DNA of 64,000 nt, taken from contig CM060686.1 of NCBI GenBank assembly GCA_030686995.1, forward strand, positions 72,148,819 through 72,212,818, in the 5' to 3' direction. Positions 18,907 to 30,200 of the stretch are shown here, piece by piece. Source of the DNA: Artemisia argyi. Lineage: Eukaryota; Streptophyta; Magnoliopsida; Asterales; Asteraceae. The notes beneath the pieces are model-generated. The model made no database searches. It was not told where the DNA came from and saw only the letters and a program-made list of their open reading frames with translations. The first letter of the stretch is position 1. Each line of letters begins with the position of its first letter. The translations under genes were made by a program, and so were the position numbers.

Positions 18907-20908
18907 ATGGTTCATCTTTCAGAAATCTCACATGATCAATCATTTTACGTCCATGACGTATTTTTAAGTTTCAGAGGTGCTGACACTCGTAATAATTTCA
19001 CTGATCATCTCTACAAGGCCCTTGTAGATGCCAATATCGACACATTTTTGGATGATGCTGAGATGAAAACAGGAGAAGAGTTGAAAACTGAATTGGTTAG
19101 CGCGATTAAAACTTCGAAAGCTTCTATTATCGTGCTGTCCAAGAATTACGCTTCTTCGACATGGTGCCTTGATGAACTTGCACTTATTATGGAGCAACAT
19201 AGGACTACCAAACATGTTGTTTTTCCTATATTCTATCATGTGGAGCCCACTGATGTTAGGAAGCAACAAAAGAGCTTCTTGGTTGCAATGGAAGAGCATA
19301 AACAAAAGATGGAGGCTGAGACAAATGCAAAGAAAAAAACTGAATGGGCTCAAAAGATAGAGAAGTGGAAGAAAGCACTAACAGAAGTTGCTGATTTAAA
19401 AGGGAAAGATGCAAAGGACAAGTAAAATCTCTCTCTTACTATTCTTTTAAAGAAAAGTATGCTTAATTTGGTCTAGTTGATGATAAAGAGTAATAACTTA
19501 CGTTTTAGGATTCTTTAATTGTTTATTTGGTTTCTTTACTAGTCCAATATGTAGAGTATATCTTAACTAGGAGAAACCACTTTTCCACCGAATGTCCCTA
19601 AGATACTTAAAACTTAAAATTATACAAATACAAATAATCAAGCATATTGTACAATTAATTTAAACACAAAAACAAGAGTTTAATAAACCAAATAATAAAG
19701 TTAAATGTGCAATTATTTAATGCACTAATACATTTATAAAACACCTCTAATTAGTGTTAGCCTTAAAATACTCTTCATTCAAAAATACTATTAATATACC
19801 GCAAGGTAGTAAGAGCATCCACTATGATAAACCTTTTACAAAGGTTTATACATTAATACATCAATAAATTTTAGACCTTTTAATTTTATGAACCTACATT
19901 CACTATAGTATAAACCTTTTGCAATTTCATAAAATGTCTTTTTTATCAAATGCATTAAATGTATTGAATTCATGAAAAGGTTCAAGAATTAGGACCTCTT
20001 CATGCCACATAGACATGAAACGAGTGTCCACTATGGTAGAAATAAACATAAACCTTTTCATCTTTCTTAGACCTTTTCATAAACCCACCATATTGGATGC
20101 CCTAAAGGTACAAACCAAACAAGCTACTAATTTGGTCATCATAACCCCAGACACGTAAATTCGATTGAAAAGATTCGTGCATGGTAAAGTACGGAAAATT
20201 TTAGGTGGTTTATAAGGTATGAAAAATGTGTATCTTTTGAATACCGTAATTCATATTTTGTTAAGCAATGTCATATAGATTTACTAGTCATATATTTGCA
20301 TGAACTAATGTATACTACTCCGTACATTTACACGTTATATAATATTGTGACGAATATTACACAACATTTATTGACTAGCAAGTACCTTTCACCGTCAATC
20401 GTCACAACTTCGTAATACAACTAAATAGTCATTGCATCACGATGCATGAGAACTCTACCATATTTATTTGAGATAGTGTGCCATTAAGTTATTCCTTAAA
20501 ATCTCGTCATACATAAAGTTATTATCACAAAAAATATATAATGGAATAATATTGTTCGCCAAAAATTTTGATTTCAGCCGCCGCTACAATGCGCGGGTAC
20601 CCTACTAGTTAATGTATAACAGGTTTTCCTAAGGGCTGTGGTTAAGTTTTCGTTGCGCATAAATGAACTCACCTTCCTTAAAACTATATATTCATGGGAA
20701 AGCTTAATCAGAGGCGTGTTCTTGAGTTAGTTAAGAGAAGAGAAGAGATAAGGGAGAAAAGAAAGGTAAGAGTATAAAATTATCTTCTCTTCTCTTCCTT
20801 CCTAATCCTCCCAAAAGTAGAAGGAAGATTTTAAAGTAAAAAAGTCTTAAATATTTCTTCTAGCTATTTTTATTCTTTTATTTTTTTCTTAAAAAAGATA
20901 TTGAGAAC

Positions 20909-20946
<38 letters not shown>

Positions 20947-23900
20947 CTTATGATAAGCTATGGTTAGCAAAACCTATTATATATTGCTCCCTCTGTATCA
21001 ATTTTTAGTTAGATCATATTTCCTTGGAGATAATGGGAATTGCTTTCAAAGTGCATAACTAATTTAAAGATAAGCTATTCTCTACAATATGAAGTTAGTT
21101 TCAATCAAACACTCAAACCTACTTGTTTGCTTTAAATGACGCCAAATATTCACTTAGATAAACAAAAACACCCTAAGAGGAGAATCGAGATCTTTCATGA
21201 TACTAATTATGAACTTCTTTAAGAACAACAATTCTTTTGTATGTTCAGCTTATTAGAATGTCTTATTAGAATCAAAGACCATGATACTAGCTAGTTTCAA
21301 TTTCAAATGTCTTATTAGAATCAAAGATCATATTTTGGGAAACATCTTTTGTATGTTCAGCTTGTAATTTATATATCCCTAAATACATATTGTATATATG
21401 CACTTTAATTGTTTGTTCATTTTCTGAGACATTACACATGCTTTTATATTAGTGTTCATCAATCATTGCAGTCACTTAATACTATGCATGATGAGCTTAT
21501 TTTTCATATGTATCTAAATATTTGGGTGATGTCATCTTTTAACAATTCATTAGAGCTTATTGTAGTTATATGCGGTATCTACTTATTTGGGTGGTATCTT
21601 CTTGTTTTTTTATTGGGATCTGTTCCAGGCGAGAGACAATACTTATTGAAGGAATTGTTAAAGAGATCCATAACAGATTAGATCTACAGAAAAGAAGTAA
21701 AATCCCGAAACTAATTGGAATGGAGTCTCTGGTTAGAAAAATTACTTCATTCTTGAAAGATGGATCCTCAAATACCGCGCACATTCTGACGATATGGGGA
21801 ATGGCTGGGATAGGAAAGACATGTTTGGCAGACTATATCTTCAAGCTGCACTATCAGGACTTTGAAAAAAGCTGCTTTCTTGAAGATATCGAAAGAAGGT
21901 GTAGGGCACCAGATGGTTTGATTGATTTACAAAAGAAGCTCCTTAAAGACATTCAAGATGGAAGTTGGATGGATATAAACAATACTGATGTGGGAACCTT
22001 TAAAATTGAGAAATCACTTCTAAGGAAAAAGACGCTTCTTGTTCTTGATAGTGTTGATAATCTTGAGCAGTTGGATGTGTTAATTGGGACCAAAGGCCTT
22101 CATCCTGGAAGTAAAATTATCATAACATCAAAAAATGGATCGTTAACAGAAAAATGTAGGCTGTTTCAAACACAAGTTCCTCCAAAGCACTCAAAGCATT
22201 TTCTTAAAGGCCTAAATGAGGATGAATCTCTACAGCTTTTGAGTTGGCATGCCTTTGGACGAAATGAACCAAGAGAAGATGACAAACAAGGGTCAATAAA
22301 GGTTGTGGCATATTGTAATGGGCATCCATTGGCTCTTAAAGTTTTGGGTAGTTCTTTACGTCATGAAGACGCTACATTAGAGGGTATCTTAGAATCACTC
22401 GGAAAAGAAATCAATCCTAATATTCAAAAGGTCCTACAAATAAGTTTTGACACCTTGCCATATGAAAAGGACAAGGAGTTATTTAAGCACATTGCTTGTT
22501 TTTTTGTTGGAGAAGATAGAAAGTTTACTGAAGAAATATTAAAAGCTTGTGGTGTATGCACGTCATCTGGGATCAGGATTCTCATCAATAGATGCCTTCT
22601 CACAGTAGAATCATCTAATTGTTTAGAGATGCATCAACTTCTTCAAGACATGGGGAGAGATTTAGTTCGTCAAGAGTCACCTAAGAAACCATGGAATCGT
22701 AGTCTATTATGGCATCATGAGGAGAGTTTGGATGTGTTGCAAAATAGCAAGGTAATCGAGTAAACCATTGTGGTGTACTTTGATTGATTTGTAATTAATA
22801 TACATATATACACATGACTAATAATAAAATTATGTTATATCTGTTATTTCTCAGGGAACAGCAACAATTCAAGGACTTGCCCTTGACATGAAAAGATTTG
22901 ATATTGAGACTTCAAATGTATCAAGTATGCCAGTAAACAGAAGTTTGGATTTAGATCATTTCCGTTACTCATCTGGAGTTATTTGGTGGCTATGTGGTTG
23001 GGTTTCAGGATTATGTTCCTCATTATATCCTAAAAACGGTGATTTTGAGGCACATACATTTAGCAAAATGTGTAACCTAAGACTACTCCAACTGAACTAT
23101 GTAGAACTCAATGGATCATACAGTATCATTCCTGAAGGTCTAAGATGGTTGTGCATGCATGGGTTCCCGTTGAGTTATATACCTTCAGACTTGCAAATGG
23201 ATCATATGGTTGCTCTTGACATGTCTCATAGCAATTTACAACAGCTTTGGAAGGAGCCCAAGGTACTTCATTTGAATTTTTTTAATTTACTTATCTTTGT
23301 AATGAATGCATGTTTTTCATCTAATTTCAATTCAACAGTTGCTCAGGTCACTAAAGTTCCTTAATCTTAGTAGTTGTCGTGAACTTGTTAGTGTGGGTCA
23401 CTTCTCTTGGTTCCCTGCACTTGAAAGCTTGATACTTGAAAGATGCACAAGTCTTGATGAGCTCTGTGAATCAATCGGGACTTGCTGTAGTTCACTTGAA
23501 GTCCTTAATTTGAGTGAATGCATTAAGCTGAGAAAGCTTCCAGATAGCTTAGAAAAGTTGAAAAACCTTACAAAACTATCAATAGTTGGTTGTTCAAATC
23601 TTTCTGCAATTAATGTGAAGAACATGGTATCACTAAAAGTTCTAATGGCTGACAATGTTAACATAAGAAACCATGCCTCTTCCTCTTCGATTGTGAAGGC
23701 TATACCGAGAGTTTCAAAGACTTCTGAGACAAAGCGTATGGAGCGATTACAAGTGCTTGAGGATAACAACTATAACATAGAATCCCGGGCGTCCTCCTCT
23801 GCCATTGAGAAGGCTATGCCGAGAAGTTTCACGACCTTTGAGATTTCTTTACCATTCTCATTAGTAACATTGTCCCTAAGAAACAACAATCTTTCTAATG

Positions 23901-25070
23901 AGTCATTTCCTAAGGATTTCTGTAGCCTATTAATGTTGAAGAGCTTATATTTGGACAATAATCCAATTGACTCCCTACCTGATTGTGTGAGAAGCCTTTC
24001 TAGGCTGGAGACACTCACTTTACGCAAGTGTGGTAGCCTAAAAACAATCTTGGGTGCTCAAAACACAATTAAGTATTTGAATATACAAAATTGTTCTTCA
24101 CTGGAGAAAGTAACATTTCATCCAGAAAAATCAGCACCTCCAGAAGTCGATTATTATAGTGTTTCTACTCTGACTGAGATTCAGGGCAAGTTTAAATTGG
24201 AAGCTTTATCAGAAGTCAACGAAGAGATACTACACAGTTTGGGCTGGAAACATTTAGAATATTCGAGATATTACTGGGTGATGATGAGCGATTGTGAGGG
24301 ATGTTACCTCAGAGGAGATGATATAATTCCAACACAGGTGATGTCTCTTTATCTTTACTGTATTTAATTTTGCTCTCAATATGTATGTGATAGAAGCTAA
24401 TAAAGTTTATTATTATGAATGTGAGCAGTTGCTTTATGAACATGGAATATTTAGCACATATCTTAAAGGACAAGAGGTTCCAAAGTGGTTCACTCACAGA
24501 AGCAATGGGTCATCATTTACCTTGCAATCAACTCGCAAGAATTGTAGGATTTCTGGGATAAATTTGTGCATTGTGAGTACGATTTCAAATTCTGCGGAAA
24601 TTGGTCCTTCAAGAATTGAAATAAGGAATTTGAGAAAGAAATCTTCCTGGACATACGAACCGGTTTTGTATCCTGAACCAGAAGATATTGAGTTTAGATA
24701 TGGCGATGATACTGTAGTATGGTTAAGCCATTGGATGTTTGGGAACAATGAGTTTGAAGATGGTGACGAAGTTAGTGTTCACCTTAGTAAGAAGTTTGTG
24801 TATATTTACAAACAGCGTTATATTGGCTTTGGTGGTAATGGACCAGATTATGCAAATGTAAGGGAGTATGGTATCAGCCTTGTGTATGATGACGGAAACA
24901 AAAAGGAAGACCCTTTGGCTTATTACAAGTCATGGAATCACATCATTGGCCGAGATCTCTCTCCATTTGAACTGTCCGCAGGTCATTACCTTTTAAAGCA
25001 GTGGCCAGATAACACTAGCGAGTTAAAGTGGGATGCAAGGTATGAAGACAAAACTGATAATGGCATGTAG
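18907..25070 (+). CDS. TIR-NBS-LRR (TNL) disease-resistance protein, five exons, ~1228 aa
   Basis: Intracellular immune receptor. Exons inferred from GT-AG sites with frame kept at each joint: 18907-19421, 21629-22751, 22855-23262, 23339-24337, 24429-25070 (3687 nt). Exon 1 is the TIR domain: DVFLSFRGADTRNNF, with the putative NADase catalytic Glu at residue 90 (WCLDEL). Exon 2 is the NB-ARC: P-loop GMAGIGKT (~229), kinase-2 LLVLDSVD (~307), GSKIIITSK, GHPLALKVLG (~402). The MHD position reads MHQLLQDMGRDLV (~505), so Asp is replaced by Gln. Exon 3 starts GTATIQGLALDM, as usual in TNLs. Exon 4 carries LRRs (LKFLNLSSCRELV, LEVLNLSECIKL). Exon 5 (LYEHGIFSTYLKGQEVPKWF) is the post-LRR jelly-roll type domain. 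No frameshift or early stop, so likely functional. A long first intron and a hairpin MITE upstream are noteworthy. Confidence 0.92.
19813..20102. mobile_element. Tourist-like (PIF/Harbinger) MITE
   Basis: 290 bp with imperfect TIRs GAGCATCCACTATG and GGGCATCCAATATG (right end inverted), flanked by TAA on both sides (19810-19812 and 20103-20105). Internal repeated AAACCTTTTCAT-type words. The 3-bp TAA duplication fits PIF/Harbinger. Confidence 0.65.
20576..20608 (+). mobile_element. Possible Helitron 3' terminus
   Basis: A short hairpin (CCGC...GCGG, 20580-20596) about 9 bp before CTAG followed by T. This is the typical layout of a Helitron 3' end. I cannot find the matching 5' TC end, so the element's extent is unknown. 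Confidence 0.3.
20911..20946. repeat. (T)36 tract
   Basis: 36 uninterrupted T within TNL intron 1. Could be the A-tail of a minus-strand retroposon; no body recognised. Confidence 0.85.
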
Positions 25071-25206
25071 GTTTGATGGGTAGAATCTCATGTGAGCTTA
25101 TAGTTTCCAGTGAAATACCATTGAACAACGATTAGCTATGGTCCAACAAGAAATTTGCGGGAGGTATGTGGTGCACACAGAGTTAAGGCTAATCTGTTAT
25201 GTCACT

Positions 25207-25254
<48 letters not shown>

Positions 25255-25953
25255 AGTTGACCAGTCAATGGTGCAAGTTGAGCAAGTCCTAGTAGATTAT
25301 GTTACTGTATGGACCTGCATATTATTGTCCATGTAAAACACTTTGTCAATTTTCTTAATAAACGATCATACTAGCACGATGTTAATATCCAAGATACTTA
25401 TATAAATATCAGTAGTTCATGCACGATGTCAACAGCTGTTGCATCTTATCCTGAAAAGGGAATCAGGAATCTAATTATCTACTGTGAATATCACATTGTA
25501 CTTGATAATATGTTCCCAGACGTAGCCAGATGTACATGTTTTTTTTTTTTTTTTTTTTTCAACACCTTTCTTTAATTCCATTCGCGTTCCAAGTCTGATT
25601 TATAGCTGCAAACATTATATGTGACATGAAGAAACCTGGATTAGTATATTACTGTATCAAGTCTGGTTTGCTTGACTAGTTCCGGTTCCTGGTTTTAACC
25701 GTTTTGAACAGTTCGCTAACAGCCGGTTTGATCCGGTTTCCAAAACAGTGGTTGTAAGTGGTACATATGATGAAAATTGGCAGGAGTACAATTGGCAAGA
25801 CAGGAGTCAAATGATAGAAAGAGAAAATTATACATTAACTCAATATCATAACAAGGATACAATACATAATTCCACTCCTCATCTTAGAAAACACCACACT
25901 TACATTTATTTATTATTACAATAGTAACCACTCAGATAGCAACAAAGATTTTA
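25071..25953. other. Intergenic region after the TNL gene, with two T tracts
   Basis: Convergent end of the TNL and class I sHSP genes. It holds a 44-nt T run (25210-25253) and a 21-nt T run (25539-25559). CGGTTT-type words cluster near 25680-25745. No gene seen. Confidence 0.6.
25210..25253. repeat. (T)44 tract
   Basis: 44 uninterrupted T, about 140 bp after the TNL stop codon. Confidence 0.85.
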
Positions 25954-26424
25954 TCAGGCAATGTCAATAGCCTTCACCTCCTTCTTCTTCTCTTCCACTT
26001 TCGGGACGGTCACAGTTAGCACACCGTTCTCCATGGACGCCTTCACTTCCTCCATTTTCGCATTCTCGGGCAACCTAAACCTCCTCATAAACTTACCTGA
26101 GCTTCTCTCAACTCTATGCCACTTATCATTCTTCTCTTCATTCTCCTTACTTCTCTCACCACTTATCTGCAACACCCTTCCTTCCTCAACTTCCACCTTA
26201 ACTTCCTCCTTTTTTAGCCCGGGTAAGTCTGCCTTGAAGACGTGAGCCTCCGGTGTCTCCTTCCAGTCGATCCTTGTGTTCGCGATTGCTGAGGTTTCTC
26301 TAGAGGAGTCAGGGAGGTTGGTAAGTGCATTAGAGAAGCCTTCGAAAGGGTCCCACAAGTCGAGGGAGAATGGGTCGAATACGTTGCTCCTCCTGCCTGT
26401 GAAAAAGCTTGGAATGATCGACAT
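25954..26424 (-). CDS. Class I cytosolic small heat-shock protein (HSP17-18 type), 156 aa
   Basis: ATP-independent chaperone that holds unfolding proteins in the cytosol and forms large oligomers. Single exon, start ATG at 26424. N-terminus [20 protein letters not shown] with WDPFEGF is the class I signature. The alpha-crystallin domain covers about residues 48-140: [35 protein letters not shown] and the GVLTVTVPK motif. The C-terminus ends VKAIDIA with the I-x-I motif used for oligomer contacts. Length is normal for the family. A TATA box lies about 90 bp upstream. Its 843-bp upstream region is shared head-to-head with a second sHSP-like gene. Looks fully functional. Confidence 0.96.
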   Translation of the reverse strand: MSIIPSFFTGRRSNVFDPFSLDLWDPFEGFSNALTNLPDSSRETSAIANTRIDWKETPEAHVFKADLPGLKKEEVKVEVEEGRVLQISGERSKENEEKNDKWHRVERSSGKFMRRFRLPENAKMEEVKASMENGVLTVTVPKVEEKKKEVKAIDIA

Positions 26425-26513
26425 GTTTGCTATTCAAATACTAGATGTACTCACTAAAACTCAGATTGTTTGTGTTTTGTCTGTGATGTGGAAGTTGGAT
26501 TGGATGTAAAGTT

Positions 26514-26522
26514 GTATTTATA
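26514..26522 (-). promoter_or_regulatory. TATA box of the class I sHSP gene
   Basis: CTATAAATA on the minus strand, about 90 bp before the ATG, the usual position in plant sHSP promoters. A 10-bp heat-shock-element-like AGAACATTCA sits at 26717-26726, farther upstream than usual. Confidence 0.6.
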
Positions 26523-27266
26523 GGAGCGAAAAGATGGTTGGAGTGGCATGTCGTGATTTCTAGGCTTCTCTTGAAACTTGAGGAGACATAATATAATAAT
26601 CAGAGGATATTAGTGGATGAAGTATGGTGGGATTTTATCTAGCTAGCTATGGGCCAACATCTTTTTGGGCTTCTTACATTAGGCCTGATTTTTGAGAAAG
26701 GGTTTGCATTTTTCTTAGAACATTCAACGAAAGTAATTATTTGAAACAAGATGCTTATAAATATCATTTAGTTTATCGTTAATGATTCGGAATTTATGTT
26801 AGTATAATAGATGGTGCCATGTATTCATTAAGGTGTCTACGAAAACTGAGCATGCATGTTAAGTAATGGGCAGTATGTAAAACAAGTTGATCAGAGACTT
26901 GGTTCCTATTCATCTATACTAAAGCTTAAAGTGAAAATTATGGAAAAATGATACAACCAAATTTGCAATTTTAGGAACCGGACCATGGTTCTCACATACG
27001 GTTCGGTTCCAGTATGGGACTGATACGGTTCATCGGTTCTTTTGGTTCATCGGCTTTTTTGGACCACCCTTGACTATTTTTTAAATTTTACTAATTATTT
27101 ATGTGAAACGTAAAATTTAAAGAATTATTAAAACCAAATATCCTAAAAATAGTTTCCTTAATAACCTTGATCCTTTTCTTCCCAATAAAGTTATTGAAAT
27201 AAACACCCCTTTGCTATCCATAGTTAAGCTTGTTGAGATGTTGTTCATTGCTAGGTAAGTAATCTG
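26523..27266. other. Shared upstream region of two divergent sHSP-type genes
   Basis: About 740 bp. Contains the single 10-bp HSE-like site at 26717-26726 and a CGGTTC-rich patch near 26990-27060. No gene seen. Confidence 0.5.
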
Positions 27267-30200
27267 ATGGCTTCATCGCTTTCTAAAGCAGTTGTTTCTA
27301 ATCTCTTGAAACTCAGATTTGTTGTGTCCTACCGTCCAATAACCACTTCATCTTCTCATTGCTTTTACACCAAGGGTTACAATGATGATGGTTACCCTGA
27401 AGGCAACGTCCTAGTGTTTAATGGTGCATGCTCGCCTTATATCCGTGATTTTATAACAAGTAAGTAGATATATATCTCAATGGCTCTATTTCTAATTGAT
27501 AAGAGCTAGCAACGATCAAATTCTTCTGCTTTTTACGACCAAAAGGAAACAATCAAGTCTTTGAGAAAGGAAGCGCTCTCAAAGAGTTGCTTCATATTAG
27601 ATTTCTCGTGATTTACCAACATTCAAGAAATGGATTATTGATTGCTAGGCTAGACATTTTTATTCTTTGATGTCATTGCTTAACAATAATGAATTCTTAA
27701 GGTATTTTTTTTTAAATAATTTTAGATGCAAACTGTTCTCAACGCTCAATATTTAGGAATGTGTCCCGTCAACTAAACTTGATGGATAAAAGGATCGGAG
27801 TCAAGCCTGATCATTACGGCCGGTTTGATAGGTGGTCTGTTGGGGAAGACGAACAAGGCCTCTACATAGTACGCCAGATTCATGGGCTACACGACAGAGA
27901 TTTGAAGGAATTTGCTCCAACTAGGGATATGGCCAGTCTACTGCACTTGACACAATTCGACACACCTTGTCCTAGGTGGGATGTGATGGACGAGGCTAAA
28001 GAACTCGACCAGTTTGTCGAATCTATAAGTAGTATCATTTTAACTTATTATTACATGTATCACTATAACGTACTACAGTTCTATAAAAAGGAAAGATGAT
28101 TCTCATATACGATTAAACATTTAGGGTGCGTTTTGTTGAGGGAAAACACTCTTGTTTTCCACAAAATGTTTTGTGAAAAACAAGGAAAACAGAGATCGCG
28201 TTCAAATTAGTGTTTCCAAAAAAATTCTCTACAAAAAACTAGAAAACACTTTTTTTTTGTTTTCACCTATTTTCCCTTAAAATACCCCTCAATCTGTTTT
28301 CGTCCATTTTTATATATTTTCGTCGGTTTTTATCCGTTTTTGTCTGTTTTTTTCCGTTTTCGTTCGATTTTTACGTTTTCGTCTGTTTTTCATGTTTTTG
28401 TCCGCTTTTTTACGTTTTCGTCCGTTTATTTACGTTTTCATCTGTTTTTTTACGTTTTCGTCTGATTTTTTACGTTTTCGTCCATTTTTTAATTGTTGAT
28501 CCCGTTTTTTACGTTTTCGTCAGTTTTTTTACGTTTTCGTCAGGTTTCTTACGTTTTTGGCAGGTTTATTACGTTTTCATCCGATTTTTTACGTTTTCGT
28601 CTATTTTTTTCCGTTTTCATCAGTTTTTTTACATTTTCGAACGCTTTTTTACGTTTTCGTCTGTTTTTTTACGTTTTAGTCAGATTTCTTACGTTTTTGT
28701 CAGGTTTTTTATGTTTTCGTCCGATTTTTTACGTTTTCGTCTGTTTAATTATGTTTCGTCAGATTTTTGACGTTTTCGTTTGTTTTTTTAATTTTTCGTC
28801 CATTTTTTAACGTTTTCGTTTGATTTTTTACGTTTACGTCCGTTTTTTTACGTTTTCGACCATTTTTTTTACATTTTCGATCGTTTTTTTACGTTTTCAT
28901 TAGATTTTTTACGTTTTCATCCGTTTTTTACATTTCCGTCAGATTTTTTACGTTTTTGTACAATTTTTTTAACGTTTTCGTCCGATTTTTTATGTTTTCG
29001 TCAGATTTTTTACCTTTTTTTTCGTTTTTTTAAGTTTTCGTCAGATTTTCTACGTTTTCGTCTTTTTTTTTACGTTTTCGTCAGTTTTTTTACATTTTCG
29101 TCCGCTTTTTTACGTTTTCGTCTGTTTTTTTACGTTTTAGTCAGATTTTTACGTTTTTGTCAGGTTTTTTACGTTTTCGTCCGATTATTTACGTTTTCAT
29201 CTGTTTTATTACGTTTTCGTCAGATTTTTGACGTTTTCGTTTGTTTTTTTTTTGTCTGTTTTTTAACGTTTTTGTTCGATTTTTTACGTTTACGTCCGTT
29301 TTTTACGTTTCGACCAATTTTTTACGTTTTCGACCGTTTTTTTTAAGTTTTCATTAGATTTTTTACGTTTTCATTAGATTTTTTACGTTTTCGTCAGATT
29401 TTTTACGTTTTTGTCCTATTTTTTTTACGTTTTCGTCCATTTTTTTAACTTTTTCGTCTGATTTTTTATGTTTTCTTCAGATTTTTTTCCTTTTTGTTCA
29501 TTTTTTACGTTTTCGTCAGATTTTTTACATTTTTGTCTCTTTTTTTACGTTTTTGTCTGTTTTTTTACATTTATGTTCGTTTTTTTACGTTTTCGTCAGA
29601 CGAAACCTAAAAAACATGAGTAAAAGAAGAAAACGTAAATTAAGAATGAAATAGGAAAAATCAGACGAAAACGTAAAAAATCGGACAAAAACGTAAAAAA
29701 CCGACGAAAACGTAAAAAAAGAACAAAAACCTATAAAATCTGAGGAAAACGTAAAAAAGAGACAAAAACGTAGAAAAACGAGCAAAAACGTAAAAAGGTT
29801 AAAGAAAACGTAAAAAAATGGATGAAAACGTAAAAAATAGACGAAAACGTAAAAAAACAAACGAAAACGTAAAAAACAGACGAAAACATAAAAAATTTGA
29901 CGAAAACGTAAAAAACGTAAAAAATCCGAGGAAAACGTAAAAAATCAGACGTAAACGTAAAAAAATGGACAAAAACGTAAAAAAACGGACAAAAACGTAA
30001 AAAATCCTACGAAAACGTAAAAAATCGGACGAAAACGTTATTTGACATTATGAAAACGTAAAAAATAGACGAAAATGTTATTTGATGTTATATTTTACTT
30101 TTTTTTATTATTTATTTTCTCGTATTAGATTATTTTTAGTTATTTTATAATTTAGTTTGTTAGTTTATAATATTTGTTTTTGTGTTTTGAAGATGTTTTT

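Larger units (their letters stand above)
19422..21628 (+). other. TNL intron 1 (2.2 kb)
   Basis: Bounded by AA/GTAAAA and GTTCCAG/GC. TNL first introns are usually short; this one has grown by insertions: a Tourist-like MITE (19813-20102), a possible Helitron end (near 20608), purine-rich inverted GAGAAGAGAA words near 20730-20800 and a 36-nt T tract. The rest is A/T-rich and unrecognised. Confidence 0.8.

Noticed and set aside
28270..30070. Regularly spaced repeats resembling a CRISPR-like array, and ORFs within them (28493-28810, 29585-29860)
   Set aside because: Units are head-to-tail, degenerate and without unique spacers; the host is a plant. ORFs are low-complexity Phe/Val/Arg translations of the minisatellite.
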